Assembly: GCF_013184745.1 (NCBI RefSeq)
Contig: NZ_JAATVU010000016.1
Location: 1-64,000, forward strand
Direction of reading: 5' to 3'
Length of the DNA: 64,000 bases
From: Mangrovicoccus sp. HB161399
GTDB taxonomy: Bacteria; Pseudomonadota; Alphaproteobacteria; Rhodobacterales; Rhodobacteraceae
Part shown: positions 58,989 to 64,000 of the stretch, piece after piece
How the letters are laid out: each line of letters starts with the position of its first letter
Position numbering within the stretch: position 1 is the first letter of the stretch
The notes under the pieces: generated by a model
The model's input: only the letters and a program-made list of their open reading frames with translations
Database searches by the model: none
Told to the model about the DNA's origin: nothing
Translations under genes and position numbers: made by a program

Positions 58989-60089
58989 ATGGCCCCGATC
59001 CTCGAGATCCGCAACCTGTCCAAGACCTTCGGCGAGACGCGCATCCTGCGCGACATCCACGTCGCCGTCGATCCCGGCAATTTTCTGGTGCTGGTCGGCC
59101 CCTCGGGCTGCGGCAAGTCCACGCTGCTGAACTGCATCGCCGGGCTGGAGGCCCCTTCGGGCGGGCATATCCGCATCGGCGGGCGCGACATGGCGGGCGT
59201 CAATCCGAAGGACCGCGACATTGCCATGGTGTTCCAGTCCTATGCGCTCTATCCGACGATGAGCGTGGCGCGCAACATCACCTTCGGTATGCGGGTGCGC
59301 GGCATCGACCGCGCGGTGCAGGAGCGCAAGCTTGCCGAGGTAGCTGAGCAACTGCAGATCGGCCACCTGCTCGACCGCCGTCCGGCGCAGCTTTCCGGCG
59401 GGCAGCGCCAGCGCGTGGCGATGGGGCGGGCGCTGGTGCGCGATCCGATGCTGTTCCTGTTCGACGAGCCGCTCTCCAATCTCGATGCCAAGCTGCGGGT
59501 GGAGATGCGCACCGAAATCAAGCGGCTGCACCAGCAGCTGGGCCGGACGATGGTCTATGTCACCCACGACCAGGTCGAGGCGATGACGTTGGCGACCCAT
59601 ATCATGGTGATGAAGGACGGCGCGATCCAGCAGCTCGGCACCCCGGCCGAGATCTACCGGGCACCGGCCAATATCTTCGTCGCGGATTTCATGGGGGCGC
59701 CGGTGATGAACCTGATCCCGGCACGGCTGCGCCGTTCCGGAGGGGAGGCGCGCCTGGAAATCGACCGTCCCGGCGGCACGCCGATCGTGTTCGAAAGCAC
59801 GCCGCTGCCGGGACCGCTGCCGGATGAAGTGATACTCGGCCTGCGGCCGGAGGACATCACCGAAGCCGGACGCGGCGGGGACGGGCCGTCGGAGACGGTG
59901 GAGTGCCGGATCGACATGGTCGAGCCTGCCGGTGCCGATACCTATGTGGTCTCCTCGCTGGGCGGGCGGCCGGTGACGGCGCGGCTGCCGCCCGACACCG
60001 CCGCCGAACCCGGTGCGGTGCTGCCGCTGGCCTTCGACCTTAGCCGGATGTCCCTGTTTCGGCCGAAGACCGGCGAGCGGCTGAACTGA
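58989..60089 (+). CDS. Sugar ABC transporter ATP-binding protein (MalK/UgpC type)
   Basis: The 366-residue protein has all ABC motifs: Walker A GPSGCGKST (about residues 37-45), signature LSGGQRQRVAMGRAL, Walker B MLFLFDEPLSNLD and the switch His in VYVTHDQVEA. The C-terminal 120 residues form the TOBE regulatory domain of MalK-type ATPases (FMGAPVMNLIPARL, LGLRPEDI). It energises the GtsBC permeases. The start is 4 bp after the permease stop. Such ATPases sometimes serve several transporters. Confidence 0.93.
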   Translation: MAPILEIRNLSKTFGETRILRDIHVAVDPGNFLVLVGPSGCGKSTLLNCIAGLEAPSGGHIRIGGRDMAGVNPKDRDIAMVFQSYALYPTMSVARNITFGMRVRGIDRAVQERKLAEVAEQLQIGHLLDRRPAQLSGGQRQRVAMGRALVRDPMLFLFDEPLSNLDAKLRVEMRTEIKRLHQQLGRTMVYVTHDQVEAMTLATHIMVMKDGAIQQLGTPAEIYRAPANIFVADFMGAPVMNLIPARLRRSGGEARLEIDRPGGTPIVFESTPLPGPLPDEVILGLRPEDITEAGRGGDGPSETVECRIDMVEPAGADTYVVSSLGGRPVTARLPPDTAAEPGAVLPLAFDLSRMSLFRPKTGERLN

Positions 60090-60103
60090 TCCGGAAGCGG
60101 TTT

Positions 60104-60121
60104 TGTAACGCAAGGTAACGG
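60104..60121. promoter_or_regulatory. Candidate response-regulator site 2
   Basis: TGTAACGCAAGGTAACGG contains two GTAACG copies 10 bp apart. It matches the site at 55768-55785 in 14 of 18 positions and lies 15 bp after the ATPase stop, about 250 bp before the first esterase gene. The 60090-60368 gap has no other clear feature. Confidence 0.5.
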
Positions 60122-60368
60122 GCAGCCCGGAAAGGCGGACGGGGACAGGCAGGAAGCAGTTGATCGGCATCGCGGGCCGTCGGACAGTCGCGGGGGAGAC
60201 GGCACGCAGGGGCCGCTCCGCACGGGGCAGGGTGCCACACAACGCGGCACCGCCCCGGATTGCAGCACAGCAAAGACCGATGGCCGCCGGCACGGCGCGG
60301 GCCATCGCCCCGGCGCGGCACCGCGTTCCGGGAAAGCACGCGCCGTGGCATTTTACGGGAGGACAGAC

Positions 60369-61994
60369 ATGACCATGATTTCCAGGCTTGCGGCCGGCTC
60401 GGCACTGGCTCTGGCACTGCCGCTGGCAGCCCAGGCACAGGACGCGCCCTTCACCGCCAAGACCGGCGCTGCCGAAGCGGCGGTCGCGCAGGGCCGGCTG
60501 CAGGGTTTCGTCGACCGCGGCATCGAGACTTTCCGCGGCGTGCCCTATGCCAGTGCAGCGCGCTTCATGCCGCCCGCTCCGCCCGCTTCCTGGGATGGCA
60601 CGCGGCTGGCCGTCAACTACGGCGAAAGCTGCCCGATCCCGCGCATGGCCGAAGTGGCGAATGACGAGCAATTCAACCCGCACCGCTACATGCCGGAGAA
60701 CGAGGCCTGCCAGTTCCTGAACATCTGGACACCGGCAACCGGCGACGGAGGGAAGCGTCCGGTGATGGTCTGGCTGCATGGCGGCGGCTTCACCAACGGC
60801 TCCTCGATCGAGCAGGTCTCCTATGACGGACGCAACCTTGCCGAGAAGGGAGATGTCGTCGTGGTCTCGCTGAACCACCGGCTGAACGTGCTGGGAACGC
60901 TCGATCTCACCCAACACGGCGAACGCTACGCGCAGAGCGCCAACACCGGCATGAAGGACATCGTCGCCGCACTGGAATGGGTGCAGGCGAATATCGCGGA
61001 ATTCGGCGGCGATCCGTCCAACGTGACCATCTTCGGCCAGTCCGGCGGCGGCTCCAAGGTGCGGATCCTGATGGGCACGCCCTCTGCGGAGGGGCTCTTC
61101 GCCAAGGCGATCGTGCAGTCCGGCGCCTCGCTGCAGCCGGTGATCTCCGAAGAGGGCTCCCAGGCGATCGCGGCGCATACGCTGGAAAACCTCGGCTTGA
61201 CGGACGAGACCGTGGGCGAGATCGAGACCGTGCCCTATGACGTGCTTCTGGCGGCCGCGGGCAAGGCGCTCGATCAGGCGGCGGAGGAAGGCGCAATCCC
61301 GGCGGCCAGCTTCCGGCCTGCGCTCGACGGCGATTTCATGCCCTACGAGCCGGTGGACGAGGGCTGGGCGCGGCACGCGATGGACGTGCCGATGATGATC
61401 GGCAACGTGCTCAACGAGTTCGAGACAATCATCCGCATCGATCCGGCGGAACTGGTGGCCGACAACAAGGCGGACTGGACCCCGGAAAAGACCGCCGCCA
61501 AGATGAAGGAGCGTTTCGGCGATGATGCGGAGGCGATCTCGGCAGCGTGGAGCGAAGCCTATCCGGAGTTCACGCCGCAGGACGCGTATTTCTTCGACAC
61601 CTCGCGGCGCCACGGCGTGATCCATCACGCGAAGCTGAAATCCGCGCTCGGCGGGGCACCGGTCTATTCCTGGGTAATGTCCTGGCAGTCGCCGGTGCTG
61701 GACGGTGTAGGCGGGGCCTGGCACTGTGCCGAGATCCCGATGGTCTTCGACAATGCCGATCTGGTGCCGCAGTCGAATGGCGGCGGCGCCGATGCGCTGG
61801 CCATGGCGGATGTCATGAGCCAGGCTTGGATAAACTTCGCGCGCACGGGCGATCCCAACCATGACGACATGCCGGACTGGCCTGCCTACACGGCGGAAAA
61901 CGGCGCGACGATGATTTTCGACAACGTCTCCGAAGTCCGCAACCACCATGACGAAGAGATCATGGACATTCTCTACGGCGCAAGCGGCGGCTGA
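60369..61994 (+). CDS. Type-B carboxylesterase, exported
   Basis: The 541-residue protein has a signal peptide (ISRLAAGSALALALPLAAQA). The core has the family motifs: EACQFLNIWTPA, VWLHGGGFTNGSS (oxyanion hole) and the nucleophile Ser in VTIFGQSGGGSKVRI, which is GQSGG rather than the common GESAG. The catalytic Glu and His are expected near EFETIIRI and GGAWHCAEIP. It should hydrolyse esters in the periplasm. GGGAGGAC precedes the ATG. It follows the sugar transporter, so an acylated or aryl sugar ester may be the substrate; this is inference. Confidence 0.87.
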   Translation: MTMISRLAAGSALALALPLAAQAQDAPFTAKTGAAEAAVAQGRLQGFVDRGIETFRGVPYASAARFMPPAPPASWDGTRLAVNYGESCPIPRMAEVANDEQFNPHRYMPENEACQFLNIWTPATGDGGKRPVMVWLHGGGFTNGSSIEQVSYDGRNLAEKGDVVVVSLNHRLNVLGTLDLTQHGERYAQSANTGMKDIVAALEWVQANIAEFGGDPSNVTIFGQSGGGSKVRILMGTPSAEGLFAKAIVQSGASLQPVISEEGSQAIAAHTLENLGLTDETVGEIETVPYDVLLAAAGKALDQAAEEGAIPAASFRPALDGDFMPYEPVDEGWARHAMDVPMMIGNVLNEFETIIRIDPAELVADNKADWTPEKTAAKMKERFGDDAEAISAAWSEAYPEFTPQDAYFFDTSRRHGVIHHAKLKSALGGAPVYSWVMSWQSPVLDGVGGAWHCAEIPMVFDNADLVPQSNGGGADALAMADVMSQAWINFARTGDPNHDDMPDWPAYTAENGATMIFDNVSEVRNHHDEEIMDILYGASGG

Positions 61995-62018
61995 GGCCGC
62001 ACCTTCCCGCGCGCCGCA

Positions 62019-62046
62019 GGGGGGCCGGTTCCGATGCCGGCCCCCC
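62019..62046. terminator. GC-rich hairpin between the two esterase genes
   Basis: GGGGGGCCGG and CCGGCCCCCC form a perfect 10-bp stem around an 8-nt loop, 24 bp after the first esterase stop. There is no T-run. It may end or attenuate transcription before the second esterase gene. Confidence 0.55.
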
Positions 62047-62134
62047 GCTTGCGCGCGGCATCCCCGACACGTCCCTGCCGCCCGGCGGCCGCGGCAACGG
62101 ACGGAGGCAAGGCGGCCGCCAAAGGGAGGAAAAA

Positions 62135-63793
62135 ATGACAGGACAATTGAGAGGCGCCGCCGCCGGACTCGCGGGCGGCGCGCTGGCGCTGCTGATGGCC
62201 GGAACGGCGCTGGCCGGGCCAGTGGAGGTGGTGCAGATCGCCGGCGGCAAGGTGCAGAGCGTGGCGACCGACGTGGCGGGGGTGCAGGTTTTCAAGGGCC
62301 TCCCCTATGCCGGGCCGGCTGCCGGGAAGGCCCGCTTCGCCCCGCCCGGGCCGGTTGTGCCTTGGGACGGCGTGAAGCTCGCCGACACTTGGGGCGACCA
62401 GGTGATGCAGGACGTGAACCTCAACCCCGTCGGCACCTTCTGGGGCGACGAATTCTATTACGATCCGGAGTTCCTGCCGCCCGCCAGCGAAGCGGGGCTG
62501 AACCTCAACGTGTTCACCCCGGCCCGGGACACCGGCGACGCGCTGCCGGTCTACGTCTGGATCCATGGCGGCGGCAATGACCACGGCTATGCCTCGGAAA
62601 TCGAGTTCTGGGCGCCGAAGCTTGCTGCCAAGGGGATCCTCGTGGTTCCGGTGCAGTACCGGGTCGGCCCATTCGGCTTCCTGACGACGCCGGAACTCGA
62701 TGCCGAGATCGATGACGGCCGGTCGGGCAACCAGGCGCTGAAGGACCTGATCGTGGCGCTGGAATGGGTGCGCGACAACATCGCGGGCTTCGGCGGCGAT
62801 CCCGGGACGGTGACGATCGGCGGCCAGTCGGCCGGAGCGTCGAACACTGTCGCGCTGCTGTCGAGCCCGCCCGCGAAGGGGCTGTTCGGACGCGCCGTGA
62901 TCGAAAGCACCGGACCGAGCCTGCTGCCGCGGAACTATCCCTCCATTGAAGACCAGCAGGCGGCGAATGCGGCGGCCATAGCGGAAGTCTTCGGCGGGCC
63001 GAGATCGCTGGAGGAGCTGCGCGCGATCCCGGCGGCAGAATTCATCGACCGCAAGATCGGAGGGAAGAACCTGTTCTATGCGCTCGATGCGCCGGTCTCG
63101 AACTATGTGATCGACGGAACCTTCCTGACCGCCGAGTCGGTCGACCTGTTGCGGCCCGGGGCGCTGGACGGGATCGACCTGATGATCGGCTCGACCTCGG
63201 ACGAGCGCACCTCCACTGTCGGCGATCCCGACGGCGCCATGGGTCCGGAGGAGTTCGCGGCGGCGATGTCCAAGGTCTATGGCGACGGCTACGCCGATGT
63301 CTACCGGGCCTCGGATCCATCCCATGCCTACCGTCTGAAGCTGCGGGCCGAGGCCGATTACCGCTTCGCCTCGGTCCTTTTGTCGACACAGGCAGCGAAG
63401 GCGCGGAACTCGGAGGGGAATGTCTTCGCCTACTACTTCAACCACGCCCCGCCCGGCCGGAACGCGGAATTCTACGGCTCGTACCATTCCTCGGACCTGT
63501 GGTATTTCTTCAACTCTATCCGCGACTGGGACGGGCAGCGGCCCTGGACCGGCGCCGACGAACGCATGGCCGAGACCATGTCCTCCTATCTGGCAAATTT
63601 CGTGAAGACGGGCGACCCGAACGGCGAGGGCCTGCCGGACTGGCCGCAGCCCGAAGACGGACCGGCTTTCATGCGGTTCCATGACGGGCTGGCGCTGGCT
63701 GCGGAGGCGACGCCCTGGCCGGAACGCGACGCGTTGAACCGCAAGCAGATGCTGGCGGATTACGGCATGACCGAAGCATCGCTCGCGCCCTGA
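62135..63793 (+). CDS. Type-B carboxylesterase, exported (second copy)
   Basis: The 552-residue protein has a signal peptide (LAGGALALLMAGTALA). The core has GLNLNVFTPA, VWIHGGGNDHGYAS (oxyanion hole) and the nucleophile Ser in VTIGGQSAGASNTVAL. The later His is probably in YYFNHAPPG or GSYHSSDLWYFF. It is similar to, but clearly distinct from, the esterase just upstream, so the two are not a recent duplication. GGGAGG precedes the ATG. A strong terminator follows. Confidence 0.87.
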   Translation: MTGQLRGAAAGLAGGALALLMAGTALAGPVEVVQIAGGKVQSVATDVAGVQVFKGLPYAGPAAGKARFAPPGPVVPWDGVKLADTWGDQVMQDVNLNPVGTFWGDEFYYDPEFLPPASEAGLNLNVFTPARDTGDALPVYVWIHGGGNDHGYASEIEFWAPKLAAKGILVVPVQYRVGPFGFLTTPELDAEIDDGRSGNQALKDLIVALEWVRDNIAGFGGDPGTVTIGGQSAGASNTVALLSSPPAKGLFGRAVIESTGPSLLPRNYPSIEDQQAANAAAIAEVFGGPRSLEELRAIPAAEFIDRKIGGKNLFYALDAPVSNYVIDGTFLTAESVDLLRPGALDGIDLMIGSTSDERTSTVGDPDGAMGPEEFAAAMSKVYGDGYADVYRASDPSHAYRLKLRAEADYRFASVLLSTQAAKARNSEGNVFAYYFNHAPPGRNAEFYGSYHSSDLWYFFNSIRDWDGQRPWTGADERMAETMSSYLANFVKTGDPNGEGLPDWPQPEDGPAFMRFHDGLALAAEATPWPERDALNRKQMLADYGMTEASLAP

Positions 63794-63815
63794 CACCGGC
63801 GGCGGGAAAAACGCG

Positions 63816-63840
63816 AAGCCCGGGCGATCCGCCCGGGCTT
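63816..63840. terminator. Intrinsic terminator
   Basis: AAGCCCGGGC and GCCCGGGCTT form a perfect 10-bp stem with a GATCC loop. TTCTCCGT follows on the plus strand and an A-rich GAAAAACGCG precedes it, so it can work in both directions. It separates the second esterase gene from a convergent gene at the window edge. Confidence 0.85.
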
Positions 63841-63863
63841 CTCCGTCTGCATCCGGTCCGGAT

Positions 63864-64000
63864 TCACTCCGACAGGTAGTCCCCGACCAGCCCGGCAATG
63901 GCGGCAGGAATGGCTTCCCCGGCACAGCCGGGCTTCAGTTTCGAGCCCAGCACCTGGAAGGTCTGGTGTCCGAAGCTCTCGTCATCGGGAATGTATCCGG
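63864..64000 (-). CDS. C-terminal fragment of an unrecognised protein
   Basis: The last 43 or so codons of a minus-strand gene are present, ending GEAIPAAIAGLVGDYLSE and preceded by DDESFGHQTFQVLGSKLKPG. The frame is open to the window edge. It is convergent with the esterase gene and shares its terminator. The fragment is too short for me to assign a family. Confidence 0.55.
   Translation of the reverse strand, partial: GYIPDDESFGHQTFQVLGSKLKPGCAGEAIPAAIAGLVGDYLSE

Noticed and set aside
58947-61949. A 1000-residue open frame on the minus strand opposite the ATPase and esterase genes
   Set aside because: It is antisense to clear ABC ATPase and carboxylesterase genes and has the Arg/His/Gly-rich make-up of shadow frames in GC-rich DNA. 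It has no known domains.
1-64000. CRISPR arrays, rRNA and tRNA genes
   Set aside because: No regularly spaced repeats and no tRNA- or rRNA-like segments were recognised when reading both strands. A covariance-model search was not possible.

Overview
The window is GC-rich, dense DNA with short intergenic gaps and frequent ATGA/GTGA start-stop overlaps. TRAP dicarboxylate-type transporters, CUT1 sugar ABC genes and many aromatic-catabolism genes point to an alphaproteobacterium, most likely a Rhodobacterales/Paracoccaceae member. This placement is an inference from gene content and composition; no rRNA or marker gene is present.

Region by region. (1) 1-3700, minus strand: a TRAP transporter (large permease cut by the window edge), a LysR regulator with two winged-helix domains, and a DUF1932 dehydrogenase. 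(2) 3860-8711, plus strand: a lower gallate/protocatechuate meta-pathway module (GalB-type hydratase, VOC extradiol dioxygenase, GalC/LigK-type aldolase, GalD/LigU-type tautomerase) and an outer-membrane barrel. (3) 8754-10297, minus: IclR and GntR regulators. (4) 10511-16763, plus: a homoprotocatechuate meta-cleavage lower pathway (DUF3500 protein, succinate-semialdehyde dehydrogenase, HpaG-, HpaH- and HpaI-like enzymes, VOC homoprotocatechuate dioxygenase). (5) 16856-18617, minus: a PadR-siderophore-interacting-protein fusion and HpaF. (6) 18816-27326, plus: dienelactone hydrolase, SDR, NTF2-like protein, FAD monooxygenase, amidohydrolase, FAH-family enzyme and a second TRAP transporter. Seven copies of a TTCCGCAATGTGGAA-like palindrome lie in front of the transcription units of regions 2, 4, 5 and 6, so one regulator, probably the IclR protein, may control all of them.

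(7) 27366-32490: an EmrAB-like efflux operon with DUF190, a divergent TetR with two visible operators, and a second DHA2 exporter. (8) 32669-39391: PoxB, a secreted DUF3500 protein with a small secreted partner, and a UbiX/UbiD/SRPBCC decarboxylase operon. (9) 39600-46751: a two-component system, an RND efflux pair and a dienelactone hydrolase. (10) 46772-53500: a decayed island with a frameshifted cytochrome b561, a DsbA-like protein, a broken IS110 transposase, a LysR, and a VOC gene interrupted by two IS elements (ISNCY/IS1202-like and IS3-like). (11) 53520-63793: a two-component system divergent from a GtsABC-like sugar ABC transporter with its ATPase, followed by two exported type-B carboxylesterases.

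The most unusual observation is in region 10. The two IS elements nested in the VOC gene carry four extra hairpin-forming segments of roughly 41-44 bp inside their transposase genes. These fall into two related sequence pairs, each pair shared between unrelated transposases. Deleting three of them restores an open frame at the expected place. A fifth, 24-bp palindromic, in-frame insert sits directly before the first catalytic Asp of the IS110 transposase. They look like a family of tiny mobile or recoding elements that target transposase genes, although assembly error in multi-copy repeats has to be excluded.
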